A stretch of DNA of 15,355 bases from UBA11606 sp964513285 (GCA_964513285.1 CAZEML010000096.1:1-15355), one strand, 5' to 3'. Shown: positions 7,218 to 14,074, numbered from the stretch's first letter. Numbers and translations: made by a program. The notes: generated by a model from the letters alone, not told the origin.

Positions 7218-7278
7218 GTCGCACAGTAGTGGAACACCGTCCCGGGCTGAGGCGCTTGCCGTTCCACTAGTGAGCGAC
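7218..7278. repeat. 18-base imperfect inverted repeat around a 25-base spacer
   Basis: GTCGCACAGTAGTGGAAC (7218-7235) and GTTCCACTAGTGAGCGAC (7261-7278) are inverted repeats with 16 of 18 positions matching. Shorter flanking arms AGGGG (7212-7216) and CCCCT (7287-7291) could extend it. It lies in the 175-base gap between amidohydrolase and CopD-like genes. No T tract follows. I see no second copy in the window. Confidence 0.65.
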
Positions 7279-7321
7279 ACGCAACACCCCTGACGCCATC
7301 GCCGCAGGCCGGGGGCGGCGG

Positions 7322-7327
7322 TAGGGT
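7322..7327 (+). promoter_or_regulatory. Leaderless-type -10 box of the CopD-like/tag operon
   Basis: TAGGGT fits TANNNT and lies eight bases before the ATG at 7336, with no Shine-Dalgarno sequence. This implies a transcript starting at or next to the start codon. No convincing -35 is visible. Confidence 0.45.
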
Positions 7328-7335
7328 CGGCCGCG

Positions 7336-7731
7336 ATGCTGCCCTTCACCCTCGACACCCTCCGCATCTCGCTCCACGTCCTCGCCGTGTGCGTGTGGAT
7401 CGGTGGCCAGCTCGTCGTCGCCGCGCTCGTGCCCGTGCTGCGCGAGCTCGGACCCGACGCGCCTCGCCTGGCCGCTCGCCGGTTCGGGCAGGTGGCCTGG
7501 CCGGCCTTCGGGCTCGCGGTGATCACCGGCATCTGGAACCTGCTCGAGATCCCCAGCGGCCAGACGACCGAGTACCAGGTGACCCTCGGGATCAAGCTGT
7601 TGCTCGTCGTGGCATCGGGAGTGTCGGCATTCGTGCATCAGCAGACGAGTTCCGCCGCGGTTCGTGGCGCCACCGGCGGCGTCGGGCTGATCGCTGCGCT
7701 CGGCGCCCTCGTGATGGGCGTCATGCTGTGA
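7336..7731 (+). CDS. Four-helix integral membrane protein, CopD-like
   Basis: The 131-residue protein has four predicted membrane segments: about 8-33, 52-69, 80-98 and 110-131. The first contains SLHVLAVCVWIGGQ, where the His followed by a Trp-Ile-Gly-Gly motif resembles CopD and DUF2269-type proteins that can bind copper or haem. A second His (about 101, in VSAFVHQQTSS) lies at the end of helix three. Function is not established; a CopD label here means shared fold only. Its stop overlaps the start of tag (GTGA). Pairing of a small membrane protein with a repair glycosylase may only reflect compact packing. Confidence 0.75.
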   Translation: MLPFTLDTLRISLHVLAVCVWIGGQLVVAALVPVLRELGPDAPRLAARRFGQVAWPAFGLAVITGIWNLLEIPSGQTTEYQVTLGIKLLLVVASGVSAFVHQQTSSAAVRGATGGVGLIAALGALVMGVML

Positions 7732-8348
7732 CCCCCGAACCGATGATCGGCGACGACGGCATCGCCCGATGCTGGTGGTCAGGCTCCGCTCCTGACTACG
7801 TCGAGTACCACGACAACGAGTGGGGCCGCCCCGTCGTCGACGACGTCCGGCTGTTCGAGAAGATCTGCCTGGAGGGATTCCAGTCCGGCCTCGCCTGGAT
7901 CACGATCCTTCGCAAGCGGGAGAACTTCCGCAACGCGTTCGACGGCTTCGACTTCCGGGCCGTCGCCGAGTACGACGACGATGACGTCGCTCGCCTCCTC
8001 GACGACGCGGGCATCGTGCGCCACCAGGGCAAAATCCGTTCGACGATCAACAACGCCAAACGGGCGATCGAGATGGTCGAGTCCGAAGGCTCGTTGGCCG
8101 CCTACTTCTGGCGCTGGGAACCGACCGAACGAGAGGGCGACGTCGACGGTGTGTTCACCGTGCCGGCCACGACTCCCACCTCGACCGCGATCGCGAAGGA
8201 CCTCAAGAAGCGAGGCTGGAGCTTCGTTGGTCCGACCACCGTCTACGCGTTCATGCAGGCGATGGGCCTCGTCAACGACCACCTCCCAGGCTGCGCCGCC
8301 CGTGAGGAGTGCGAGGCAGCGCGGACCGCACTGAAGCGGCCCGTCTGA
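7728..8348 (+). CDS. tag: DNA-3-methyladenine glycosylase I
   Basis: The 206-residue product is a Tag-type glycosylase that removes 3-methyladenine from alkylated DNA, opening base excision repair. The family-defining order is intact: RCWW near the start, YHDNEWGRP, LFEKICLEGFQSGLAWITIL and the C-terminal NDHLPGC. The structural zinc site is complete (Cys15, His28, His185, Cys189 in GTG-based numbering). The catalytic-pocket Glu49 is in LEGFQSG. I use the GTG at 7728, which overlaps the upstream stop by four bases. An ATG at 7743 would give 201 residues and is equally plausible, as neither has a ribosome-binding site. The length suits the family. Confidence 0.95.
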   Translation: MTPEPMIGDDGIARCWWSGSAPDYVEYHDNEWGRPVVDDVRLFEKICLEGFQSGLAWITILRKRENFRNAFDGFDFRAVAEYDDDDVARLLDDAGIVRHQGKIRSTINNAKRAIEMVESEGSLAAYFWRWEPTEREGDVDGVFTVPATTPTSTAIAKDLKKRGWSFVGPTTVYAFMQAMGLVNDHLPGCAAREECEAARTALKRPV

Positions 8349-8354
8349 GAAACG

Positions 8355-8368
8355 GTCGCTCAGGCGAC
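8355..8368. terminator. Small hairpin in the convergent gap after tag
   Basis: GTCGC-TCAG-GCGAC is a perfect 5-bp stem with a tetraloop, between two converging genes 27 bases apart. It could serve both directions, but no T tract follows on either strand. Confidence 0.3.
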
Positions 8369-8375
8369 GCCGCTC

Positions 8376-8894
8376 TCAGAGGCTCCACCAGCAGTAGACG
8401 GAGACGCCTCGATCGCGAGCCTGCCTGGCCAACGCAGAGAGTTCGGTGATGAACTCCGCCAACAGATCGGGGTCGTCGAAGGATCCGAACTCCTCGGTCT
8501 CAGACCATGGCTGTGCGGCGGCCTGAGTCTCGGGTTCGCTCGCAGAGATGAGGGCCGCGAGCAGTGTTTGGCTAAGGCGGACGATCAACGGCAACCCATC
8601 AGGCCCGGAGGCGATGACGGCGGCTGGTCGGTCGACGATGATCTGCTCGGCCAGCGTGCCGGTGAGCTGTGCTTCCAGCGTGGCCATCATGACGACTGGC
8701 TCGATGCCGTTCCCCGCAAGGACGGACGTCCCGGCGGAGGGTCCGCCCTGGATCGGCGTGCCCGGCTGCGACCGCCGGAAGCGTCCCTTCCGCTTGGGTG
8801 GTGCAGGGGATCCGGCTGGGCCGCCGCTCCACCCGAGGGTCGCGGCTGCGGACTCGTCGGAGTCGGCGAGGAAGTAGTCGGTGATCGTGCCCAT
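8376..8894 (-). CDS. Conserved actinobacterial protein of unknown function
   Basis: I do not recognise a functional domain in this 172-residue protein. Visible parts are an N-terminus MGTITDYFLADSD followed by GWSGGPAG, a Pro/Arg/Lys-rich low-complexity stretch (about 28-48), and a compact C-terminal half beginning IEPVVMMATLEAQLTG. It contains a TEEF motif (133-136) and ends in ARQARDRGVSVYCWWSL. From memory, uncharacterised actinobacterial proteins share this start, the TEEF element, and an end in tyrosine-cysteine-tryptophan; no role is known to me. No signal peptide or membrane segment is present. The ATG lacks a strong ribosome-binding site. A possible -10, TACAGT on the minus strand (8956-8951), would give a leader of about 50 bases. 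Confidence 0.75.
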   Translation of the reverse strand: MGTITDYFLADSDESAAATLGWSGGPAGSPAPPKRKGRFRRSQPGTPIQGGPSAGTSVLAGNGIEPVVMMATLEAQLTGTLAEQIIVDRPAAVIASGPDGLPLIVRLSQTLLAALISASEPETQAAAQPWSETEEFGSFDDPDLLAEFITELSALARQARDRGVSVYCWWSL

Positions 8895-8986
8895 CGGTCA
8901 GGTGCTGTGGGTCGAGACAGCCCGCTCGGTCGGTCTTCGGCTCGCTCGGGACTGTATGGCATCCTTCCGGCAGGGAGGAGAGGTAG

Positions 8987-9736
8987 ATGCAGCAGAGCAA
9001 GGTCGGGGTCGTGGTCGTTCCTCGCTACTTCGATACGACGGCCGTCGAACTCCAGGACCTGTCGCCGGGGATCGATGTCCTCCACACCCAGATTCGGGTC
9101 GCGGACGACTTCGGCTTCACCATGGACGAGATCATCGGCACCGCCGACGAGATCTCCGACTGCGCGGCGTCGCTGGCGGCTGCAGGTGCGGAGGTCGTGC
9201 TGCAGCTCGGGACCCCGTTCTCGACCGCCCACGGTTGGCGACGCGGCAACGAACTGCAGCAGCGGATCACCGATCGCATCGGCGTCCCGTTCGAGATGAT
9301 GGGACTCTCGGTCCCCGCTGGGGTCCTGGCGATGGGCGCCCGGCGAGTCGTGCTGGCGACGACGTACTACGACGCCGCCTGGGTCGAGCGCTACACGGCG
9401 TACGCCACCGAGGCGGGTCTGGAGGTCGTGGGCTCGCAGGGGTACGTCGCCCAAGGTCACTACGACTCGGACGAAGAAGCCTGGGAGGCCTCGTTCTCCG
9501 GCCTCGACCCTGAGGTCTCCGCCGCCAGCATCGTCGAGGCCGGGCGCACGTTCCCCGACGTCGATGCGGTCCTCGCGCCGGGCATGCCTGGGCGGGTGCT
9601 CGAGTACGTGCCCGCCGCCGAGGCCGAGCTGGGCGTGCCGATCGTCAGCTACTTCTCGATCTGGTACCGCTGCCTCGAACATCTCGGGCGACGGACCGTG
9701 CGCCCAGCCGGCCGGCTCCTCGACTCCTTGGCGTGA
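8987..9736 (+). CDS. Arylmalonate decarboxylase / Asp-Glu racemase superfamily protein without catalytic cysteines
   Basis: The 249-residue protein follows the AMDase/maleate isomerase layout of two alpha/beta domains. AEVVLQLGTPFS (68-79) corresponds to the first active-site loop of AMDase. MGARRVVLATTYYDAAWVERY (116-136) matches the central strand. VDAVLAPGMPG (192-202) matches the second active-site loop, and ELGVPIVSYFSIW (214-226) follows. Where superfamily racemases and isomerases have two Cys, and AMDase has one in a Cys-Gly-Gly motif, this protein has Gly75 and about Pro198. Its only Cys are 59 and 229. Family assignment is firm, reaction unknown: a cofactor-free decarboxylase or isomerase with altered chemistry, or a non-catalytic relative. 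The strong Shine-Dalgarno AGGAG (8976-8980), six bases before the ATG, fixes the start. Confidence 0.82.
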   Translation: MQQSKVGVVVVPRYFDTTAVELQDLSPGIDVLHTQIRVADDFGFTMDEIIGTADEISDCAASLAAAGAEVVLQLGTPFSTAHGWRRGNELQQRITDRIGVPFEMMGLSVPAGVLAMGARRVVLATTYYDAAWVERYTAYATEAGLEVVGSQGYVAQGHYDSDEEAWEASFSGLDPEVSAASIVEAGRTFPDVDAVLAPGMPGRVLEYVPAAEAELGVPIVSYFSIWYRCLEHLGRRTVRPAGRLLDSLA

Positions 9737-9753
9737 GCCGCTGAGGTGGCGGC
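9737..9753. terminator. Hairpin in the convergent gap before the rhodanese gene
   Basis: GCCGC (9737-9741) pairs with GCGGC (9749-9753) over a 7-base loop. It fills most of the 20 bases between two converging stop codons, so it might end transcription from either side. No T tract. Confidence 0.3.
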
Positions 9754-9756
9754 GTG

Positions 9757-10155
9757 TCAGGAGGCGACGAGGTCGAAACCTTCGTCGAGCCAGCCGATCT
9801 TGCCGCCGATCATCTTCTTCACGGGGCGGCCGAGTTGGGCCAGCTTGAGGGCGGCTCGGTCGGCGCCGTTGCAGTGCGGACCCGAGCAGTAGACGACGAA
9901 CACGGTGTCGTTCGGGTACACCGCGAGCGATTCCTCGGTCATCGTCGAGTGGTGGAAGAAGACAGCGCCAGGCACGTGGGCGGCGTCGAAGCCGGCCTGG
10001 TCGCCGTTGACGTGCAACAGCACGAAGTCGGGGTTTCCGCCGGCCATCGACGAGTGGACGTCCCAGCAGTCGGTCTCCAACGACAGCAGGTGGGCGAAGT
10101 GCTCGGCGGCGACGGTGGGGGAGGCGGGCGGGGTCTCGGTCACGGGGGTGGGCAT
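9757..10155 (-). CDS. Single-domain rhodanese-like sulfurtransferase
   Basis: The 132-residue protein is one rhodanese domain. The active-site loop reads YCSGPHCNGADRAALKLA with the putative persulfide Cys90 and a second Cys at 95. WDVHSSMAGG (31-40) corresponds to the conserved D-x-R strand, with His in place of Arg. GFDAAHVPGAVFF (55-67) is the CH2-like motif, and GWLDEGF (121-127) closes the domain. It probably carries sulfane sulfur, but the partner is unknown. I chose the ATG at 10155; the in-frame extension to 10233 would run over the regulator's promoter and looks unlike protein. It is divergent from the FtrA-type regulator, a pairing I recall from proteobacteria, so control by that regulator is likely. 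Confidence 0.87.
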   Translation of the reverse strand: MPTPVTETPPASPTVAAEHFAHLLSLETDCWDVHSSMAGGNPDFVLLHVNGDQAGFDAAHVPGAVFFHHSTMTEESLAVYPNDTVFVVYCSGPHCNGADRAALKLAQLGRPVKKMIGGKIGWLDEGFDLVAS

Positions 10156-10217
10156 CACACGGTCGCTTTCTCGGTCGGGGCTGGGTCGAGTATCGATGAT
10201 CCGGCGGCCACATGCTG

Positions 10218-10246
10218 CTGGCAGATCAGACAAGGTTCGTTATGAT
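10218..10246 (+). promoter_or_regulatory. Promoter of the FtrA-type regulator gene, leaderless
   Basis: CTGGCA (10218-10223, four of six to TTGACA), a 17-base spacer and TATGAT (10241-10246) lie seven bases before the ATG at 10254. No Shine-Dalgarno is present. This is the most complete promoter in the window. TGGCAGATC (10219-10227) and GATCCTGCCA (10244-10253) form an inverted repeat, with one inserted base, over the same interval. It is a candidate operator. Confidence 0.6.
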
Positions 10247-10253
10247 CCTGCCA

Positions 10254-11231
10254 ATGGTCGCCACCAACCGATCCGTGGTCGCCGTCGCCTACGACGGACT
10301 GTGTGCGTTCGAGTTCGGGGTGGCGACGGAGCTGTTCGGGCTCGCTCGCCCGGAGCTGGACGTCGACTGGTACGACTTCGCAGTCGTGTCGGTCGATCGC
10401 GGTCCGTTGGCCACCATCGGCGGTGCCGAGCTTCGTGCCCCTGTCGACTTCGACCGGATCGAAGCGGCCGGCACGATCGTGCTCCCCGGTTGGCGCGACC
10501 CGTCCGAACCGCCCCCCGAGCGTCTCCTCCAGGCCCTCCGCTCCGCCCACGATCGTGGGGCCCGGCTCCTGTCGATCTGCTCTGGGGTGTTCGTCCTCGC
10601 TCACACCGGGCTGCTCGACGGTCGGCAGGCCACGACCCACTGGCGCTACACCGATCAGCTCCGGCGCGACTTCCCCCAGATCGACGTGCGGCCCGACGTC
10701 CTCTACGTCGACAACGGGTCCACGCTCACCTCCGCCGGCAGCGCGGCGGGGATCGACATGGGACTGCATCTCATCCGCCGCGACCACGGCCCGGCGATCG
10801 CCAACGAGGTCGCCCGCCGGCTCGTCGTGCCGCCCCACCGTGATGGTGGGCAGGCTCAGTTCATCGCCCGGCCGGTGCCTGCCGATGACGAGCATCCGCT
10901 GAGCGCCACGCTCGACTGGGCGCTCGAACACCTCGACGAGCCGTTGACCGTCAAGCAGCTCGCCGCCCATGCGAATCAGAGCCAGCGCACCTTCGTGCGC
11001 CGGTTCGGTGAGGCCACCGGTACGACGCCGCATCGATGGCTCACTCGTAACCGGATCCGGCTCGCCCAGGACCTCCTCGAGACCACCGACCTCGGCATCG
11101 ACGAGATCGCTCGCCGCTCCGGCCTCGGGAGCGGCCCCAACCTCCGGCAGCACTTCGACCGCGAGGCCCATAGGACCCCCACCGCGTACCGCGCTGCGTT
11201 TCGGCAGGGGAGCGGGGGTCGGCGGGAGTGA
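10254..11231 (+). CDS. ftrA: GlxA/FtrA family transcriptional regulator (GATase1-like + AraC HTH)
   Basis: The 325-residue regulator has a DJ-1/PfpI-like N-terminal domain (about 7-190): VAVAYDGLCAFEFGVATELFG at the start, then SICSGVFVLAHTGLLDG with Cys109 at the nucleophile elbow, and TSAGSAAGIDMGLHLI. An AraC-type double helix-turn-helix follows (about 215-316), with ATLDWALEHLDEPLTVKQLA, SQRTFVRRFGEATGTTPHRWL and a degenerate second HTH. The opening AYDGLCAFEFG resembles FtrA. The neighbouring divergent rhodanese gene supports that, so ftrA is used as a likely name. The ligand is unknown. It probably regulates the rhodanese gene and perhaps itself. The ATG at 10254 is chosen for its position just after a -10 box. 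Confidence 0.88.
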   Translation: MVATNRSVVAVAYDGLCAFEFGVATELFGLARPELDVDWYDFAVVSVDRGPLATIGGAELRAPVDFDRIEAAGTIVLPGWRDPSEPPPERLLQALRSAHDRGARLLSICSGVFVLAHTGLLDGRQATTHWRYTDQLRRDFPQIDVRPDVLYVDNGSTLTSAGSAAGIDMGLHLIRRDHGPAIANEVARRLVVPPHRDGGQAQFIARPVPADDEHPLSATLDWALEHLDEPLTVKQLAAHANQSQRTFVRRFGEATGTTPHRWLTRNRIRLAQDLLETTDLGIDEIARRSGLGSGPNLRQHFDREAHRTPTAYRAAFRQGSGGRRE

Positions 11232-11314
11232 GCGTCGGCCCGCGGTAATGCGTGTCCCTCCCGCGTCTGCGCTGACAGACTCGGCCGACTGGCGAGAACG
11301 ACCGAGGTGAGCAG

Positions 11315-11923
11315 ATGTTGATCCGACCCCACGACGATGGCTCCGACGACCCGCAGCGCTGGCGCGACTTCGTCGCCGCCCAGGGGTTCGGCCATCTCGC
11401 CGCCGCCGGAACCGGCCGTGGGGTGCCCGTCGTCGTGCCGACCCAGTTCGTCCTCACCGACGACGCCGTCACCCTGCACCTCGCCCGGGCCAACCCGATC
11501 TTCGAGTGCCTCGCGGAGAACGATCGCTGTGTGCTGAGCGTCGCCGGTGACTGGGCCTACATCCCGGCCGCGTGGAAGGCGATCGGCGACGAAGATCCTC
11601 GGCGAGGGATCCCGACCACCTACTACGGCGCAGTACAGCTCACCGGCTCCGCCGTCGTGGCCGACGACCACGACTCGATCGCTGCCGCGCTGCGGACCCA
11701 GCTCGCCGACCTCGAACCCGACGCCGACCTCGTCGATCCGATCGAGCACGGGAAGTCGCTGAACGCGATCCGCGGTCTGCGCATCGAGATCGACGACGTC
11801 CGGGCGAAGTTCAAATACGGCGGCAACGTCGATCAGGCCCACCGCGATGCCATCGCCGATGAGTTGCGCGCACGGCGCGGCCCGGGCGACGCCGCCGCGC
11901 TCCGCCACATGCCAGGTGTCTAG
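11315..11923 (+). CDS. paiB: PaiB-like FMN-binding protein
   Basis: The 202-residue protein belongs to the PaiB family, a split-barrel flavin-binding fold often called FMN-binding negative transcriptional regulator. Typical marks are AAQGFGHLAA near residue 21, HLARANPIFECL, the middle element GIPTTYYGAVQLTG (about 98-111), IRGLRIEIDDVRAKFKYGGN (about 153-172) and the C-terminal RRGPGD. In Bacillus, PaiB is reported to act with PaiA in sporulation and protease control, but whether this protein regulates anything is open, and no PaiA-like acetyltransferase is adjacent. GAGGTGA (11304-11310) supports the ATG at 11315. In the 83-base gap upstream, GTCTG-CGCTGA-CAGAC (11265-11280) is a small dyad. 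Its stop shares bases with the converging MFS stop. Confidence 0.88.
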   Translation: MLIRPHDDGSDDPQRWRDFVAAQGFGHLAAAGTGRGVPVVVPTQFVLTDDAVTLHLARANPIFECLAENDRCVLSVAGDWAYIPAAWKAIGDEDPRRGIPTTYYGAVQLTGSAVVADDHDSIAAALRTQLADLEPDADLVDPIEHGKSLNAIRGLRIEIDDVRAKFKYGGNVDQAHRDAIADELRARRGPGDAAALRHMPGV

Positions 11924-13074
11924 GTCTCGACCTCGACCCGCCGCGATGCGCTGACGAAGAGACCGAGCCCGAGCGCACCGACCACGGCGACACCGGCGGC
12001 GATCACAGCGAACACGATGAACTGGCCCTGCTGGTCGTAGACCGGCGCGGCGATCAACGCTGCGATCCCCGCCGCGATCTGGCCGGCGGCCGCAGCAACG
12101 CCGAAACCGAGCGCCCGCTCGTGCTCAGCGGTTGCGTCGGCCATCGCCTTCTGGGCGGCGGGCATGGCCATCGCGTTGAACGTCGCCTCGAAGAGGGCCA
12201 GGCTCACCAGCAGCCCCGGCCGCTCGACCAGTCCGTAGACGACGGTGAGGCCGACCACCCCCGTCATCGCAAGCGGGATCGTCCGCAGCGGCCCGTGGCG
12301 ATCGGCGAGGCGGCCGCCGAGGGGCGCCAGCGCGATGAAGGGGATGCCGTAGAGGCTGAGCGTCAGCCCGGTGAAGAGAGTGGAGGCGCCGCGGTCGTCC
12401 ATCAGGATCGCCCAGATTGCGTCGTACAACCCGACGGGAAGGGTCAAGGCGGCGGTGAGGACGGTCGCGGCGAGAACCGGCCGGCGGCTCAGCAGCATGA
12501 GGCGTCGGGTGTGGCCCTGTTCTGGCACCGGCATGGCGTCGGTTGGGGCGATGCTTGCCATCCCCGGGGTGAGGGCGAGCAGCAGCAGGCCGCTGATGAT
12601 GAACGGGGCGTCGCTGTTGAAGAACTCGGCGACGACGGCGCCGAGTCCGGGGCCGATCAGGAAGCCCGCAGTGCGAACGCCGATCAGGCGACCGAGGAGT
12701 TCGCCGGCGCGGTCGGGGTCTCGGGTGGTGACGAGCGCCTGAGCGGCGGGATCGAACGCGCCGAGCGCCACCCCGCTGACCGCCCGCGCCAGGACGAGGT
12801 GCCACAGGTCGGAGCCGAACGCGAACCCGAGCGCACCGACAGCACCGACGACCATGGCGCCGACCATCACCTCGCGTCCTCGGCCCCGATCGGCGAGGGG
12901 AGCGAGGCCGACCTGCCCGACGACCGCGGCGAAGAGGCCGACCCCGCTGATCAGCCCGATGCTGGCGGTCGAGAGGTCGTTCTCCTCCTGCACCTCGTGG
13001 AGCAGGGCGAACACCATGCCGACCGACGCCGCCTGCACGAACAGGGAAACGGGGACGAAGCGGCTGATCGGCAC
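11920..13074 (-). CDS. MFS transporter (probable drug/metabolite exporter)
   Basis: The 384-residue protein has twelve hydrophobic segments, the usual size and layout of a DHA1-type MFS exporter. The loop between helices 2 and 3 reads GQVGLAPLADRGRGREVM, an MFS signature with Asp-Arg and basic residues. A second copy, GGRLADRHGPLRT, stands between helices 8 and 9. RLIGVRTAGFLIGPGLGAVVAEFF around helix 5 resembles the antiporter motif C. Substrate unknown. GTG start at 13074 follows TAGCGT (13086-13081 on this strand) by six bases, a leaderless arrangement. The gene converges on paiB: the palindrome CTAG at 11920-11923 supplies both stops. Confidence 0.88.
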   Translation of the reverse strand: MPISRFVPVSLFVQAASVGMVFALLHEVQEENDLSTASIGLISGVGLFAAVVGQVGLAPLADRGRGREVMVGAMVVGAVGALGFAFGSDLWHLVLARAVSGVALGAFDPAAQALVTTRDPDRAGELLGRLIGVRTAGFLIGPGLGAVVAEFFNSDAPFIISGLLLLALTPGMASIAPTDAMPVPEQGHTRRLMLLSRRPVLAATVLTAALTLPVGLYDAIWAILMDDRGASTLFTGLTLSLYGIPFIALAPLGGRLADRHGPLRTIPLAMTGVVGLTVVYGLVERPGLLVSLALFEATFNAMAMPAAQKAMADATAEHERALGFGVAAAAGQIAAGIAALIAAPVYDQQGQFIVFAVIAAGVAVVGALGLGLFVSASRRVEVET

Positions 13075-13080
13075 ATCGCC

Positions 13081-13086
13081 ACGCTA
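13081..13086 (-). promoter_or_regulatory. Leaderless-type -10 box of the MFS gene
   Basis: On the minus strand TAGCGT fits TANNNT and lies six bases before the GTG start. No clear -35 is seen where it should be; the interval holds a palindrome instead. Confidence 0.45.
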
Positions 13087-13093
13087 GCCGAAA

Positions 13094-13109
13094 CCGTCCA
13101 GCTGGACGG
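13094..13109. promoter_or_regulatory. Perfect 16-base palindrome between divergent transporter genes, likely operator
   Basis: CCGTCCAGCTGGACGG is perfectly symmetric. It lies just upstream of the MFS -10 box, in the spacer/-35 region, where a bound repressor or activator would act directly. No regulator gene is adjacent. Confidence 0.5.
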
Positions 13110-13167
13110 CTTTGATTCCGTGGGGGATGTGTCCGAAAACGCCGGGTGTGGCTCGGACCGGCGCCGA

Positions 13168-13173
13168 TAGCGT
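13168..13173 (+). promoter_or_regulatory. Leaderless-type -10 box of the EamA gene
   Basis: TAGCGT, identical to the -10 of the divergent MFS gene, lies seven bases before the GTG at 13181, with no Shine-Dalgarno sequence. This decides the start. Confidence 0.45.
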
Positions 13174-13180
13174 CGCCCTC

Positions 13181-14071
13181 GTGACCGCTGCTGACGCCAC
13201 GACCCGAGCCGAAGACCGCCCGATGGCGTCGCTCGACTGGTCGGTGCTGGCGGCCCTGTCGCTCATCTGGGGTGCGTCGTTCCTCTTCATGGCGATCGGT
13301 CTGGAGTCGTTCGAACCCGGGCTCGTCACCCTGCTGCGGGTCGGGTTCGGTGCACTCACGCTGCTCTTCATCCCGGCCGCCCGGGTGCCGGTACACCGCT
13401 CCGCCTATCCCCGCATCGCGCTCCTCGGCTTCACCTGGATGGCGTTCCCGCTCACGCTGTTCCCGATCGCCCAGCAGTGGATCGACTCGTCGGTCGCCGG
13501 GATGCTCAACAGCGGGATGCCGCTGATGGCGACCCTCGTCGCGTGGCTCGCCTTCGCGACACCGACGGGACCCCGCCGGCTCTTCGGCGTGCTCGTCGGC
13601 TTCGTCGGCATCTTGTTCATCAGCATTCCCGAGGCGTCGGTCGCCGGCACCAATGCGGCCGGCGTCGGCTTGGTGCTGCTCGCGGTCAGCTCCTATGGGC
13701 TCGCCGTCAACATCGCCGGCCCGCTGCAACGGGAGTACGGGTCGCTGCCCGTGATCAGCCGGGCGCTCGGCTTCGCAGCGCTGCTGTGCGTGCCGTTCGG
13801 GCTCGTCGACACCGTCGGGTCATCGTTCTCGTGGTCCTCGCTCGCCGCGTGCGCCGCGGTCGGCATCGGCGGAACCGGTGTCGCCTATGCCCTCGCCGGG
13901 CTCTTGACCGGTCGTGTCGGCGCCGTCCGGATGTCGATCGTCACCTACCTGATCCCACTCGTCTCGATCGTTCTCGGCGTCGTGTTCCGCGACGAGACGA
14001 TCAGTGTCTGGGCGATCCCCGGCACCGCGATCGTCCTGCTCGGCGCCTTCCTCAGCAGCCGAGTCGACTGA
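13181..14071 (+). CDS. EamA (DMT superfamily) transporter
   Basis: The 296-residue protein has ten hydrophobic segments arranged as two EamA repeats (about 20-148 and 160-293). The first opens with LSLIWGASFLFMAIGLESFEP and includes the usual PLMATLVAWLAF. The second has AVGIGGTGVAYALAGLL and ends YLIPLVSIVLGVVFRDETIS with the GTAIVLLGAFL final helix, all standard for this family of metabolite/drug exporters. Substrate unknown. A 16-residue polar N-terminal tail precedes helix 1. An ATG at 13223 would remove most of it, but the -10 spacing favours the GTG at 13181. It ends three bases before the converging epimerase gene. Confidence 0.88.
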   Translation: MTAADATTRAEDRPMASLDWSVLAALSLIWGASFLFMAIGLESFEPGLVTLLRVGFGALTLLFIPAARVPVHRSAYPRIALLGFTWMAFPLTLFPIAQQWIDSSVAGMLNSGMPLMATLVAWLAFATPTGPRRLFGVLVGFVGILFISIPEASVAGTNAAGVGLVLLAVSSYGLAVNIAGPLQREYGSLPVISRALGFAALLCVPFGLVDTVGSSFSWSSLAACAAVGIGGTGVAYALAGLLTGRVGAVRMSIVTYLIPLVSIVLGVVFRDETISVWAIPGTAIVLLGAFLSSRVD

Positions 14072-14074
14072 CGC

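Noticed and set aside
5841..7595. 584-codon minus-strand frame across the amidohydrolase and CopD-like genes
   Set aside because: It spans two genes and their gap, carries no recognisable domain, and both sense genes have clear family motifs.
8687..10213. 508-codon minus-strand frame across three genes
   Set aside because: Low-complexity Arg/Pro/Asp composition, overlapping the well-supported AMDase-like and rhodanese genes in other frames.
12125..13729. 534-codon minus-strand frame over the MFS/EamA region
   Set aside because: It runs in a different frame from the MFS gene and antisense to EamA. Its charged, repetitive composition is typical of GC-rich shadows.
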